Notes: generated from the letters alone by a model not told the origin. A stretch of 64,000 nt of DNA from Acanthaster planci (GCF_001949145.1 NW_019091429.1:645495-709494), one strand, 5' to 3'. Numbered from the stretch's first letter, positions 1-13,800 are shown. Translations and numbers: made by a program.

Positions 1-2396
1 CCAAACCTCAAGGGAAAATCGATTTTCTCTGAACCAATTTTAAAATTATATGTGGTAAATTAATTTCGTAGACACGTTGTTCAAATCGCTCTCGTTTTTT
101 TACACGTGAAAAGAACTTGCTCGGAACTCTAATGTTGGTAAGAGTCGGACTTCGTTGAAAGAATATGTACAAATGTCTTCTTGTACCCAGAAGAGTACGG
201 TATATCTTGCTGTTAAAGTGCACGACCAAATCTAGTAGCCTTCCAAGAATACTAATAAATAATATATCGACAAAAGGTATGTAATTGTCGTAAGCTTTTG
301 GTCTACAATAGTGGTGTACAATCTGTTAAATTCATTCAAACTTCATGATTTGATTTCTTTGCGGCGTTTGAACCCGAGGTTTTAACTTTTAATCATTTAG
401 GGGATTATCCAATTGGAATGACATACAAGTGGACTTTTATTTCAGTGGGAAGTGCTCTTCTCGGAATGATTTCGTAAATCCCCTGGAAAAATTGTGTCTG
501 TCGGTCTGTCAAGAGGATGTATTTAAAATACAACTAAATGCATGCATCCTTTTGTTACTTTTAATTTGAAACAGCATCTGCACTGAATTAAGGATTGCAT
601 TGTTAGCCTAACATAGGCAAATTCAGCGCAGTATATGTTAATTCTTGAGTGACCAAAGGTGATCGAAACAGTGACTCGGAGGTTTTAGACGAATTCAAGG
701 TTTCATTTTTACGTTGAAAACAGTGTTACCAGAAAATATCTCTTAAAACATGTTAAAAAAGCAAGGACGCGCAAATTGTTTTCAAGCTTTTCTTAATTGT
801 ATTATGAGATATTTTATATGTCCATACAAACTGCACATCGGTAGCAAAGCAAAACTGCATGAAATGAAGGCAACTGCAATATGGCTATCGGTCATGGATA
901 ATAACATGTTTACAGAGTGTAAAGCCAAACGAAATAAATTTAAATTTGCATTCTTGAAATTCAGACTAAGATTTCATTTCTTTTATCACGGTGAATATTG
1001 CAGTATACTTAATATCATTTTGATCTCTTTCAGGAAGTGTTCATGACATAAGGGACCCGTGTTAAAACGCTTTGACCGTTGCGCATTGCGGTTCCATAGT
1101 AGTTCAGCATTTCGCAAACAGTTTTCACGCTGTGGGGATGGATTGTAGACCCTTAAACGCAGTATTAGCAAAGAATTGTTATTTTACCTTTTGAAAGACC
1201 ATGTTTACTTCCATCGATTATTCTTAAAGGAAATTCCTTGGAATTGTGCTCAGTGAAATAATTCAGTGGTTGTCCTCGCCCAATGTTCCTCTCAGCTGGA
1301 CGCCGGTCAGACATGCATCCTAAGGTACACGGTGATCGATAAACAGGACCACAAACTCGCATCGCTTTCAAAAGCTAGAAGCTGACACGTAGTTTTGAAA
1401 TACCACTTTGAGGTTTTTCTGGGGATTTAGTCATGATAAACACGAAACATGAAGTTTCTCTTTTTGGAAAGCTCATATTTATTCGTGTATATCATGTTTT
1501 GCTTAAGACCACTAAGTCATTTTTCTTTTCGAATTGCTCTTGGTCGATACAGTGCCCAAGGTGTTAAAAGGATTGCAAATACTGTCAATTTGCTAGCATG
1601 TCACTTACAAATCAGCAAAATTACGATAAAAAATTCAAATAAGTTACATTTAATGTTTTTACTTCTTCCTGTCAAAATCAACAACATGCATGAGGGTATT
1701 ATAACGGAAGTTTCTTCCTGAAAATTACGGTGTTGCTTGCAGGATGCTAAGTTTGGTTGACATGGGAGATACTCAACGACTAAGGGGCGGTGATTGGGGA
1801 AGTTAAACCCAAAACAGCTGTATACTTTTACAGTTACTTGAGCTTATTTAGTGGTTCTGAAAGCTCCAGCGCAAATTAAAATTAAACCTAAACAGTGTCA
1901 TATGTCCTAATACATGTATCATTGTATCGGCCAACAGACACCGTTTTAGAAAGTCCGAGGTAATAAGAATACAGTAGATAAGAATAATGCATGTAACTAA
2001 ATACCGAGGGGAAAACGGGCTAAGTTTGTAACAGCTATTATTTTTCCAACTTATCTCCGAAATCAAAAAAGAAAAGCGGGCCATTTTGTCCTCACAACAG
2101 TTAATGATGTTGGCCATAGGCCTGAAGCAAGGTAGTCACAACAAGACAGAGAAATTGTTTTCATTCTTTCCAATTTTCTTTCGGTGTTGTACGGAACTTT
2201 TCAATCACGATTTACTATCAGTTATCAGCTCTCTTGTTAAGTATTCTTTTGTTTTCTTTCCCTTTCCTTTTTATTTCATCTGTTTACTTGCTTGTATGTC
2301 TGGTTTTGCTTGTTTTTTTTATTTTCTTGCTTGCTTCCTACAGCTCATTTTAGAAGTGGCTGTCAGACTCAAATGCAAGAACTTGATAGCATCTAT
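1..2396. other. Non-coding flank, no gene recognised
   Basis: AT-rich sequence with only short open frames lacking family motifs or convincing splice sites. The first coding exon or promoter of the LIM-homeobox gene could lie here or further left, but nothing in the sequence proves it. Confidence 0.5.
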
Positions 2397-2404
2397 ATGT
2401 GTCA

Positions 2405-3131
2405 CAGGATTGGCGTTTTTTTTTATCTCCCTTAAAGAAACCCGATTTTAAAATTCAATTCAGATTTGTTTTATTTAAATCGGATTTTTGTATTTTTTTA
2501 AAATGGAGACAAGACAATTAAGAAATTTAAATCAAGTAATTTATTAAATTCACAAACCACCTGAAACATTGTCTAAGCACAGGTGTAATGCATCAAGTAT
2601 AACACCTACCAGTACATATACCTGCAGAACAGATACTTCCTTCAGAGACAGGTACATGTAGCAAGGATAAAGTGCATACCAGGTTTTAAATCGGACTCTA
2701 AGTTTTTGCCGAAACTGGAGTTCACAAGAATTTTTTTAACAGGGCAATTCTACGTGTATCAAATTACATGCTATATGTACATGTAGGTACAAAATGCTCA
2801 GGGATAAAAGGTTGATGTACACTGATACTTTACCATGTCAAACTCTGAAGTGGGCAATGAAGTGAAATTAAATCACAATTAAAAATCCTTCACATCAAAT
2901 TCATTCACTGAATCCAAAAAGCTGATTTAAATCGAAACAAGTGGATCGAATTGAACAAAAAGCTTACCAACCCAGATTGTGTGTAACACGTGTACATTCA
3001 TACTTCTTGTCAATGCTAGCAACTGAAAGGCTCTATGTGATTATATATAAATATCACTATAAGGGATATTTTAAAAAATAGTTTCAAATAAATCGTGATT
3101 TAAATCGGTTAATTAAATCAGCTAACCCTTG
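2405..3131. mobile_element. Non-autonomous hAT-like DNA transposon
   Basis: The left end reads CAGGATTGGCG and the reverse complement of the right end reads CAAGGGTTAGC. The ends are flanked by ATGTGTCA (2397-2404) and ATGCGTCA (3132-3139), an 8-bp direct duplication with one mismatch. Subterminal AAATCGG and GATTTAAATC words occur near both ends. An 8-bp target duplication and CA-G-G-type ends are typical of hAT elements. There is no transposase frame, so it would be mobilised in trans if at all. The one mismatch and the weak end symmetry suggest an old copy. Confidence 0.6.
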
Positions 3132-3139
3132 ATGCGTCA

Positions 3140-4339
3140 TCTTGTATCTTTTGTAATCATTGTTAATGTCAAATGTATCTCAACTGTTACAAAAAAAATT
3201 ACCATTTAAAAACTTACACACTTGGATCAAAAATGAGGTGCCAAATAGAACTCCACATCCGAATCACCATTGCGCTTGCCTTATACTATGGCTAACTAAT
3301 TATCTGTGTTTCCCTTGTATTTAAACATTACAGTGGGGTAAATTTTAGGAGTGTAAGCTAACTTCAAGTGCTTTAGCACGTGGTGCTTCATGTGCTTGAA
3401 CTCGTGTAACTTTTATGACAGGCAAAGCAACACTCTAAGATCAATCTTAGTAGCATATTAAAATTTCAAATGGTAGCCTCAAGTAGTCAGGTTATCTCTC
3501 TGCAGAAAATGATTCATTTAGAGAAAAAAATGGAGAAATTGGTTTGGGAGCCCCCCCCAAAATAAAATTTGTTGGGACCAATAATTGTGTCTCCCTCTCG
3601 AACGTGTGATCAGGCTTCCCAGCTTCATGGTTGTTTTGTCTAGAAGGAAAAAAAAGTGCTGTATAACACATATCTCTGGTTCGCTTCTTCTTTTGTAACA
3701 AAAAGAAATTAATAATTACAACCAAATGACCACCGTCAGACAGTGGTAATACTGTCCTTCATACGAGGCAAACTGGTAAAGTTATCGTTTGCGAGCATTT
3801 GTGTGAGCAGAGTAGAACCAACAACGCAGTCTGTTTACATGAACTGAAGGTCGAACTTGAACGCCAACGTCAGACGCATTCTGATTCATTATGGACGCCA
3901 CGTGGCCGGATACCGGTTTGTGTTCATTTCACTTATGCTGTACAATAACTAAGTTTGACGCTCTTTCGATGGTAGTCAACCAGTTCATATGGCATGCCTT
4001 CAAGAATTAAATTTAATGTAGCATTTTACATGTTTACTGTTTCAATCAATCAAGCCTAAAACGGCTCAAAATATCCCCCAAACAAATCGATGGTGGCGTA
4101 ATGAATGGAGCAGTGAGGCGGTGTCTTCATTGTTTAACGTTATGCACTGTTTAAAGCTACAGCCAATATCGGTAATTGCTCTCCCGAGTATGATACTTTG
4201 TTGCATCGATTGACCATTCTACTTTGGCTTTATGTCCTAAAACTTGTTTACTTTGGCTAGTTCCTTGTAATATTTTTATGAAACACAACGTCTAATTTTT
4301 AAATTTTTATTTTGGTATTTCTCCCTTTTTTACATCCAG
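3140..4339. other. Upstream flank or intron of the LIM-homeobox gene
   Basis: No exon can be supported. An ATG at 3892 opens a short frame, but no good donor follows in the phase needed by the LIM1 exon. A pyrimidine-rich stretch (about 4308-4336) leads into the acceptor at 4338-4339. Confidence 0.45.
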
Positions 4340-4527
4340 ATAAGTAAGTGTGTGAGGTGTAATGGCTGCAGCGAAATCATAGCTGACCGTTACTTTCTCC
4401 GTGTTGGCGGTAGCCTCAGCTGGCATTTAAATTGTCTTACCTGCACTGCTTGTCTGACCAAGTTAGATACACAGGTAACTTGCTACTGTCGCGACTCTAA
4501 AGTCTACTGCAAACACTGTTATTCAAG
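4340..4527 (+). CDS. Lhx6/8: Lhx6/8 exon: LIM domain 1
   Basis: The acceptor ends CATCCAG and the donor is GTAAGT at 4528. The exon starts at phase 0 and leaves two bases of an Arg codon: 62 codons plus 2 nt. Zinc ligands fit the LIM pattern, counting from the exon start: C7, C10, H29, C32, C35, C38, C57, C60, with spacing C-x2-C-x18-H-x2-C-x2-C-x2-C-x18-C-x2-C. ADRYFLRV and WHLNCLTC are typical of first LIM domains in the Lhx6/8 class. LIM1 is a protein-interaction module. It cannot be the start of the protein because there is no ATG in frame before the first ligand. Confidence 0.92.
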
Positions 4528-5654
4528 GTAAGTACATGTATATCGTATTTTCAAATGTTTCGAGATCTTACATAATATGGAAAGTATAATCGAAAATCTC
4601 TTAATTTAAAATATTAACGACAGAGCCACAACTTACAGAGCCTGTTCAATATACATGTGCATGTACATATACTTCTTCAATGTAATAAGAGTCGTGAACG
4701 ATGTGAATGATGTCGCAACCCCCCAGGTGTCTCGCATATGATTATAATCGGCGCATGCGTGGTTACACTGTCATCTTTGTGAGAAGTACAATAGTCACAG
4801 CGTGTATAAAGAGAAATGTACCTTCTTGAGAAAATAAGGTTCAAAATCTGCATTTACAACATCCACAAACGGCTCTTCAAATAAATCTACACTTAAACAA
4901 ATTTTGAGTTTATTATCCGTCGACATTATCCGTCAAAAATAAAGGGTCATGATCATAATAAGCTTGTCATTCACATGTAGAAGGAAATTTTTTAGATTTC
5001 TGGGGACCTGATTTTCTAGTCTCTAAAGTGGTTTAGTTTTGGAAATTAAATGTGTCCTATTAACACCGAAGAAGAAGCCCATATATGCATCCTTATTTAG
5101 GAATTAATGATGCATATCATTCCCATCTAAAATGTTATGTTGCACATTATACAGGAGAGTCACATTTAAAGGAAAACACAGCATTCTGTTCCTGTGATTA
5201 CACTACATCCAGAATGACTCGGATGAATTGAGTCGTGATATGGTGAAATTGATCAGCTCTAAATTTCAAGTGCTGCAGATTTATTTCAAGCAATCTAACG
5301 TAGAATGTATGCACGAAAAATAGAATGTGTGTGGAATAAACTCCAACCCTGTATATAGGTTGTGCAATAGGCTTTACTGGAACTCCTCAACAAGTCATCA
5401 CAACCAGTACCGTAACGGTAATGTTTACCATACGATGGTTACTTTAATGCAAAGTTCTTCAATGCTACGAATCCTCTTTTGTAACTTTAATCAACTTGAC
5501 AACTCCTGTATATAACCGGTGAACACTCGATAATTGTCTCATATTAATTATATAAAGCATTTGAATACGAATAGAACGCCTAAATACAGTGATGTTATAT
5601 TACATCGTTTAATATATTGATATGTTATGAATATGTATGTAAAGCGAACAAGAA

Positions 5655-5699
5655 GAATTTCCTAGTTTTTCTGGACAATAAAGAATTGAATTGAATAAA
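5655..5699 (+). mobile_element. Possible LINE 3' tail fragment
   Basis: CTGGACAATAAAG followed by GAATT-type pentamers resembles the 3' termini of some non-LTR retrotransposons: a polyadenylation-like AATAAA, then a short tandem tail. No reverse transcriptase reading frame precedes it, so only a 5'-truncated remnant is possible. Confidence 0.3.
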
Positions 5700-8600
5700 C
5701 CATTTGCGAGTTAAATTTAAATAAAATCTGGTACATCACTGAGTTGTTAGATTGCACAGAAACCCTAACAATTTTAATTCCCCAGACTAAAGACACTGTT
5801 ACTATACCTCGTGATTCAGGGCAAGCTTTTGCATAGTGACCACCATCTCTGGAATGAACTGGTTCCTTTGTGCCCTTTCTTATTCATTGAGAACAGTGTA
5901 TTGTTGCAAGTTTCTTGTGTATTAAACTATGCAAAAGTTTGCTCCGAATCACAATGTACAGCAACAGTGTTTTTAGTATGGAGAATTCAAATTGTTATGT
6001 TCACGTGAATTTAAAGAACTCAGTTTACCAGATTTTATTCAACTTTAACTCACAAAAGGCTTATTGAAATACCAATACCGTTAGGATCTAAGTCAGTTTC
6101 AGAAGCACTGTGACAAATTGGGACTCTGTTATGGATACAAAGTAGTCTAAGGTAGGGAATACCTAAGTCAACAAGAACTTCCAAATTCTTGCCCCGGTCT
6201 TCAAAAATGACGGAAATCAGCAGGTGGAAATGACGTGATGTACTTACTAGGTATATCAGACCGGTATTGAAATACGCTTCAGTGCAATACTCAGAATAAA
6301 CACTCAGAAAAATGCGTAAATAAAAATGTCGAACTGAAACCGGAATATTAATTCTGTGAGAATGCTTATGGGTTATAATTAGAAACACTGGCCCGCAGAA
6401 GGCAAGATAGTTTGCTTTGGTAACAGTGTGATTGTCTAATTTGCTATCCTCTGCCTAGGTTAGGGACTGTATGGTGTATTCGTTATAACAGCCTCACTAT
6501 TTTGAAGATATACACATGCTTTGAGACTCACCATGCATTTCCTCACTAGATTTAGCTTTTTGGACTCCCAAATTTTCAACTGAGCCATTTCGTAGTGGTA
6601 TAGATCCTTATCACAAAAGTCATCGTATGTTGTACACCAATAGAGGCTTTGAAACTTAGGAATTACAAACCAAAATTGCCTACCATTGGAAGTAAAACGA
6701 GTGGAACATTTCCTGCAAATGCAACAAATCAAATCGTAAACTGTAAAGCGAAAACTCAGGAAACTGTAGTTTACTGTTCAAACAAATGTAAAGAGGAAAG
6801 TAGACTGAAATCTTTCACTCACGGATCCAAGTCCCTAGTGCTCCCCGCCCCAATTCATCATTGGCGTCTTTCATTGTTCTTACGGATGATCAGTCACACT
6901 ACAGGCATGCTCCGAACCACTTCCCTGACTCCCGTGTTGCTTCTTCGTCATAGTCCTTGATAATATTGAACGTTCTTCACAAAAACTAACGTCCGAGTCT
7001 GTTCTGGTGAACACGTCCCCTTCATGAACAATGGGTAATTAAACCACATTCGTGAATATTGTCATGTAAAGTATTCAAAACAGTCGTTGATTACACTGCG
7101 TATTGCAATACATGTTTGCCGTTTGAACTGCATGAGTGCTTACAGGTTACCATTATTCTGTGTAATAGGCGCTTATATTTAGACGATCGTCTTTCGTTCA
7201 TCCTCACTACCTTCACAGGGTGCTGGGAATACATGACACCATTTTTGTCGAGCAATTCATTGGATGAAGTTCATTTGAAAAATAACACAGGTCAATACTT
7301 CCGTTTACACAATTTGCACTGAATGCGTACCATGCATACACGCTCCGATCCGGAGAGCAAGTATCCAAAGTGCTTTGCGCATTAATGGCTGTGACCTATT
7401 TCCTTCACAAAATTTGTGCGCATAATATCTGTGCACACTTGGTAACAAATTGTGTGAGTTGACGCCCGCTTGACGTCTGGATTTTAACCAATCAGCATGT
7501 ATTTCGGGTCTTTGGTCAGGTAGGCTTGATGATGTAAAAGGAAAACACTGTGTCGCATGTGTCGCCATAGAGCGGACTGGTTAGACTGGATGTGTGTCTT
7601 TGTGTGTTTGTTTGTGTCATTCGTGGAGGTTGTCTAACCTGGTCAGCTGATCTATTTACAGGGCAAAGTATGGTCAGGTGACACCTATCGACCATTCAAA
7701 CAGCCTTTATCAGATTTCGGCTCAAAAGGTTTTTACATTTACTATAATTAAAGTCGATGCTTAGGTGGCGCACAGGATCGCATTATTGAACAACTGATGG
7801 TAAAAAAATCCTCCATGCTCAGACAAGGTTGTCCTGACACGTGAAACAAGTCACAAGCAGACCAGTTCTTTCGCGCACTTTTCCTTTTCAGATTGGAAAC
7901 CAGGGTTTGATTCCTTCTTTTCCGCTCCATCATTAATTTGAACTGCATGTCTCGATTCAGTGAACAAAAACCAAGATTTACTAACACGCACCATATATGG
8001 TTCCTTTCCATGGACGCATGTTCGGTGCGTCTCGTGGGAGTTACAGAGATTATGAGGAAAGAAACCCGGTAGATGGTGGGGATAAGAGACGAACCAAAAG
8101 ACATGCACATGGGCGGATGCCTGGAAAGGAAAGTCTTGATTCAAATACACGGGTTCACAACGCTAATCAGAAATAACCAAATGTGAAGTCATATTCCTCA
8201 GGTAATGGGCTTAATTTGGTCGTATCGATAGTAGGGGGGTTAATCCAGTTTTGCCAGTGTATCTTTGTAGGTAAATTGTTAGGTAAGTACGCTAAGCCGC
8301 CTACCCGCGGTAGGCCCTCAAAACTCGGGTCGATAAATGACTCGCCCAGCCAAATAGGCAATTGCGCAATATGAGAACCACATCAACGGAGTTTACTGCG
8401 TAGATACTGTGACTTTTTTTTCATTACTCAATACCTTATCATTACTCTACAGAGTCTTCATTTAGTTATTACTGTCTGTTATTTTTCAGGATAGGGGAGA
8501 GCTCGACTGTTTGTCACAAAATTTACATTTTGCTCTTTTTTTCAAAATGATTCATCTTTCTCCTGGTATGAGCTCTGCATATCTATTACAAAATAAAGAA

Positions 8601-9535
8601 GCCAAAAACTGTTATCAAATACATATAGGCGTATTCGTTGATTAAATATTAATTCATAAACGAGAAAAAACGCTACTCAGTGGGAGATAAACTATGATAC
8701 TTAAATACAAGTTTTATATTTTTATAGCTGTAATGAAGTTATTATAAAAACACAACATTCATTTGCCTAATAAAATACTCGTCATGTGTGTACATGAGTG
8801 TAAGCGTTATACCTTTTGCATTTCCCCAATGTCAACATGATGTAGGTCTATGCCTTATGCTATATCATATGTTCGTTTTTATGTTTTTATGTTTTATAAT
8901 TTCACTTGGTATGGTGCACTTGAATAGGTCCTAAATTTGCTTACAGCGAAGATTTATACAATACGCCTATGATTGTTTTGGACCAACGATCATTCTCTAT
9001 CAAAATACCTTTCAGATCTGCAGACGATAGACATAATACAGTCATCTGAAATGAACCGTTTTTTTAAACTCAGTTTTCTAACGACGTCATGTACTGAGCT
9101 CTCGCTCGGGCATGAAAATATATCAACATGCCAATCTTGACTTGTGATCGGGGTTTGAAATTCCTCCATCATTTTGTCTTGAAATGCGAAGAGCTAACCA
9201 CCAGACATCCACCACTCTTCATTTAATCAATATACATCCAATACACGTATAGTGTTTATTTTACAAAGTGATTCGATAAATGACAGAGATCTAAATTGTG
9301 CTAAAACTATTGTGCTAAACTATTTGAGTTGTTAAAAACGAAAGATGCACACATGTATTTCAAACAAAAGAAACTCAAAAATCAAAGCAATTGTTTCAGC
9401 TTGTAACAGAAACAACTACTAAAATATCTCTGTTTAAAGGCGCCTTTCCGTGTGTACTTTTTTTGGGGTGCGTTGCGTACACGGTGCGTTCGTGCGTTTC
9501 ACTTTCACGGACACAAAAATCGACCCATTATTATT

Positions 9536-10056
9536 AAGCCTGGCTTCCATATCAACGTAAGAAACGCAGAGAGCAACGTAATCAAGACACAAACTGCATA
9601 TATAAACACATATGGAAACTTGCTAAGCGGAAGTTTCGCCGACAACGCAAACAAATGCAAACCCAACCCGCAAACAATCGGCAGTCTTGAGACAGGTTTA
9701 ACTTTGCGACTGTCTTCTTCGAGTATAGCCCCATACAAACGCGCATGCTGGCATGACCAGCCTGCAACGATGTCCCTCTCGATTAGTTCCACGAAGTTTG
9801 CCCATTTAATGTTTTAATATTACACCCTTATGATCAACTAAATAGCTGACCATCAATGAAATGCATGAAACTGGAGTACAGGTTTGGCATTGTGAGGCGA
9901 TACAGACAGGTATTTACCGCAAAAATCACAGTTTCGGACGTCATTTTGTTTCAATATTGGGTGGAATGAAGTCAGGTACCGTCTCTTCCGTTTGTGTCTG
10001 CGTCTTCTCTTCTTTTGAACCGTCTGCGTTACAAATGACCACGTGGGAACCAGGTT
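9536..10056 (+). mobile_element. MITE, family with AGCCTGGTTTCCATAT ends (copy 1)
   Basis: The element starts AAGCCTGGCTTCCATAT and ends GTGGGAACCAGGTT. Internal blocks also occur in the two copies at 12601-13651: the AGAAACGCAGAG start, a block around GGAGTACAGGTTTGGCA, then GACGTCATTTTGTTTC, CCGTCTCTTCCG and CGTCTGCGTTACAAA. It has no coding capacity. The three copies within 4 kb, all in introns of one gene, show a locally active or well-tolerated family. Superfamily unknown; no clear target duplication seen. Confidence 0.65.
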
Positions 10057-10067
10057 AAAACACGTGT

Positions 10068-10124
10068 GCGTTGCGTTCGACCGTCAAAATCGGCCCGGGA
10101 GCGATTTTGACGGATACGCAACGC
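10068..10124. repeat. Near-perfect hairpin
   Basis: Arms GCGTTGCGT and CCGTCAAAATCG are mirrored by CGATTTTGACGG and ACGCAACGC, with a short GCCCGGGAG-type loop and one small internal mismatch. It lies immediately right of the MITE. The left flank of that MITE (9470-9525) has similar GTGCGTTGCGT and CAAAAATCG words, so the MITE may have inserted into an older palindromic element. Confidence 0.6.
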
Positions 10125-10581
10125 TTTGCGCAAGTATTGACTAGGATAAAAGTATACGCCTGTATTCTCAAACGTTGTACAGTGATGTGTTCTCCACCGA
10201 AACTGACCTAAATATGCCTGCTACATACTAGACTGCCTTGGCCTCTTTTTGTATTCTTGAAAAGTCACTTTCTATCTTTCATTCGAAGTACTCGTGCTAA
10301 ACGGGCCGTTCAGCATAATCGTCTGTGTGAAGATTCCTGTTAACACGCGGAAGTTCAACTTTCTGTGAGATTTCTCAAACTTTTTAAAATGTTATGAAAT
10401 GAAGGGACACAGTTCACTGTTTGACAATGAGGGGAAAATTTAGACATCATGTACACGGATGTATATAAAAAGCAGGGTTTGCCTTTGTGTTAGTGATTGA
10501 AAGACTATTTATAGAAACAACATCTTGCTTTTCTCACTGTACGCACATTTCTAAATGCACGATGTGTTATTCTTTCTTCAG

Positions 10582-10808
10582 GACTTTTAGCGCCAAGTGT
10601 GCTGGATGTGGGCGCACTATCCAATCTAGTGACTGGGTCAGGCGAGCTAAGAATCATGTTTATCACTTGGCATGCTTTGCCTGCGATGACTGCAAACGTC
10701 AGCTGTCTACAGGTGAAGAGTTCGCAATGTTGGACAGCAAAGTGTTGTGTAAAGCTCACTACTTGGATATGATCGAAGGAAGTTTTCAGGCAGCAACTGG
10801 CAAAAACG
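10582..10808 (+). CDS. Lhx6/8: Lhx6/8 exon: LIM domain 2
   Basis: The acceptor TTCTTTCTTCAG precedes position 10582 and the donor GTAAAT starts at 10809. One base completes the split Arg codon, then 75 codons plus 1 nt. Zinc ligands follow C-x2-C ... H-x2-C-x2-C-x2-C ... C-x2-H, beginning AKCAGC and ending with VLCKAHY. The words [24 protein letters not shown] and [13 protein letters not shown] strongly match the second LIM domain of Arrowhead/Lhx6/8. An in-frame ATG at 10565 is upstream intron sequence, not a start. Confidence 0.95.
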
Positions 10809-13800
10809 GTAAATACCTATTTCTTTTATTGCAGGTCATGAAACAAAATCTCTGAACTCTACCGAACAGAACAATTCCACAGAGTGTGCACAAGCAAATA
10901 TCGACAAAGATAAAGTGAAATAATTGCATACAGCCATGGGTCTTAAAAGTCTGCTTTCCGTATTGTAATGATTGCCGACAGCGCGCATGAAATGAAGACA
11001 CAGTCTACGTATGTTTCAGAGGGAAATTATTAACTGCGCATGTCCCAGTTTTAGGGTCATTTGCAAACGTACTGAGGGCAATGAGAATTCGTGCCAGGCA
11101 AGCGGCTGCTTCATTTACGTAATTTACGTCTTATTTTCACTTCTTGGAAATAAAAATTCCTGCCCAAAATACTTTCATGGTAAGACAAGGCCTTTCTCTA
11201 ACGTGTTTTGTGAAAATGAAATTGAGAAATAGCACCAGAGTGGTCAAAATTAATAATTTGTGTAAAAAGCTCTTTTCGTGAGCGGTAGTTTGTTTACCTT
11301 TTGATGCGATTTTTGAAAGCTTAAAACAAAAAATTCGAAGTTTCACTCAAGTTTTCAAAGGTGGGCTGTGCATGGTGGAGAAAGGTGCTATATTTTTTTC
11401 TCTTCCCGACCGCGGACGAGCCTGCATATCAACCTAACTTAGGCTGCATCTGAATCTCATGTCTAGAGCTAGATATAGGTCTTCGTTCCATTAGAAATGC
11501 GTGGAGATGCGTAGACAATAGACCTAGCCGTAGCTCTGGAAGCCCGTTTCGGACATGGCCTCAATACTGATTCCTTTTATTCCACATAATCTTATGGCAT
11601 TGTGAGCGTAAGAATTCAGTGACACGGGAACGAAAAAACCAAAAGTACAGGAAGTTAACGTGAAGTTTATTATTGAAACAGAGGTCTATCTGTCATTATA
11701 ACATTGCCAGGAAATGTTGAAATTCACGGTATATATCGAAAGTTTTACATGTACTTTACATGCATGAACCACATGAACATGCGTGTAGGGCCTACACCGG
11801 CTCCGTCGAGAATTTTCATGTACATGTACATGCACATGTACGCCGCGGTACGCTTGTATAAGCCTCACCGTACCATGCACGGTACGTGGCAGGATTGGCT
11901 TTGTGCATGTTAAACACGCAGATCATGTTGCACTGAATTATCAAATATAACTCATGAATGTCGAACAAAAAGCTCTAGCTACATAGAACTGATTGGATTG
12001 TGTAGTTTAGATTCTGGCCTGTCGTATGCAGTGTCTCACTGTTCTGGGAAAACGTCTAAAATTGAGAAATTTAGTGGAAAAAAGACCAAGAGATCGATTG
12101 AAAATGGAAATAGTTTATCAACTTAGCAACCTCTTTGAGGCTAAATTTCATATTTATTTCATTTCTTGTCATGATTATGTAGTGTTTTATTCGGTTTAAG
12201 CCTTCTAAAGCACATACAAAGTGTTTCAATGTAACATTGTACAAACCAAGTCTTCAAAACGAGAAGGCTCAACAGAGGATTGGCGAGTTGCCCCGGACAA
12301 TTCCGTATGGTTCACTTGGGTCCGGTCAAGTAACCGCCGCGCACGGTCGAAGTCGTTAATTTCCCCACGTCGAATGGGAGTGAAACATACGTGAGTCGCG
12401 GAGAAGTGGTGTGTGACGTCATTCGAGAAAAAAATGAATCATAATGGCGTCCAAAACTCCGGAAATTTTTGTAGAAGAGGCCTGTTTATGTGTACTGTAA
12501 TTTGAGGTATTTGTGGTTAGCTATCAGTTTGAGGTCTTATTGCCTAGTCACAAGGAAAAAATGGCCCATTATGAGCTATTCAAGCAGTCGATAAAATGTA
12601 AGCCTGGTTTCCATATGGTCCTTTGTTTAGCCTGGTTTCCATATCGACGTGAGAAACGCACAGAGCAATGCAATCGAAACGCAAACTGCAACGCAGACAT
12701 ATGGAAACGTGTCAAACTGAAGTGTCACCACAAACGTAAATCAGCTCAAACGGATCGGCAAAGTTCAGCCCGGTTCAACTTTGCCGACTTTCTGCGTCAA
12801 GTCGCTGAGTAGGCCTTTACATACGCGCACGCTGGCATGACGGGCATACAACGATGTTTCTCTCGCTTGGTACCACTCATTTTGTCCATTTTCTCCTTAT
12901 TGCTAGCATATGCAGCCGCAATCGTCAACAAAATAGCTGACCATTAACAAATTACATCAAACTGGAGTATCAGTTTAGCACCAAGAGGCACAATGTCACA
13001 TCAAAAGGCATTTTTGGCGAGGATTTTCCGAGTTTCGAGCGCCATTTTGTTTAATTTTTTTGGGTGGAATGACGTCGCGCAGCGTCTCTTCCGCGACTGT
13101 CTGCGTCTTGACGTCTTGCGGACCGTCTGCGTTACAAACGACCATAATGTGGAAACCAAGCTTAACGCGGACAGTCCGCAAGACGTGAAATTCGCAGACA
13201 CGAACGGAAGAGACGGTACATGACGTCAATCCACCCAAAATTGAAAAATGAAACAAAATGACGTCCGAAACTCCGTGATTTTTTTGCGGAAAATACCTTT
13301 TCAGATTGACTGCACCGCCTTATGATGCCAAACCTGTACTCCAGTTTCATGCATTTTGTTGATGGTCAGCTACTCAGTTAATCATAAGGGTGTAATATTT
13401 AAGCATTAAGGAAAAAATCATGGAACTACGCGAAAAAGACATTGTTGCGCGACGGTCATGCCAGCAAGCTAGTTTGTATGGGGATACCACAGCTACTCGA
13501 CGCAGACAGTCAGATCCTTCACGGGTTGGTTTGCGTTTGTCTGCGTTGTCGGCGACAGCTTCAATTGGCATGTTTCCATATGTGCGCGTTGCAGTTTGCA
13601 TCGTGATTGCGTTGCCCTCTGCGTTTCTTATGTCGATATGGAAACCAGGCTTTTAATAGATAGGGAATCGCTCTGCGCCCGCCATGCATGAGCCTTTGCA
13701 TGGGCCTGCCCTGACGTCTCGACGCAGACAGTCAGCAAAAATGAACACGACATGTTTACGTCAGTTGCGATGAAGGTTGATATGGAAATACGCTGTAGTT

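Larger units (their letters stand above)
4528..10581 (+). other. Lhx6/8 intron 1
   Basis: A 6.05-kb intron with GT-AG ends. It holds a possible LINE 3' tail near 5.66 kb, a MITE at 9536-10056 and a hairpin at 10068-10124. No other gene is supported. Long introns of developmental regulators often hold enhancers; none can be shown here without cross-species comparison. Confidence 0.7.

Noticed and set aside
8183-8374. Overlapping open frames on both strands as a conserved small gene
   Set aside because: No start context, splice sites or family motif; chance overlap in an intron.
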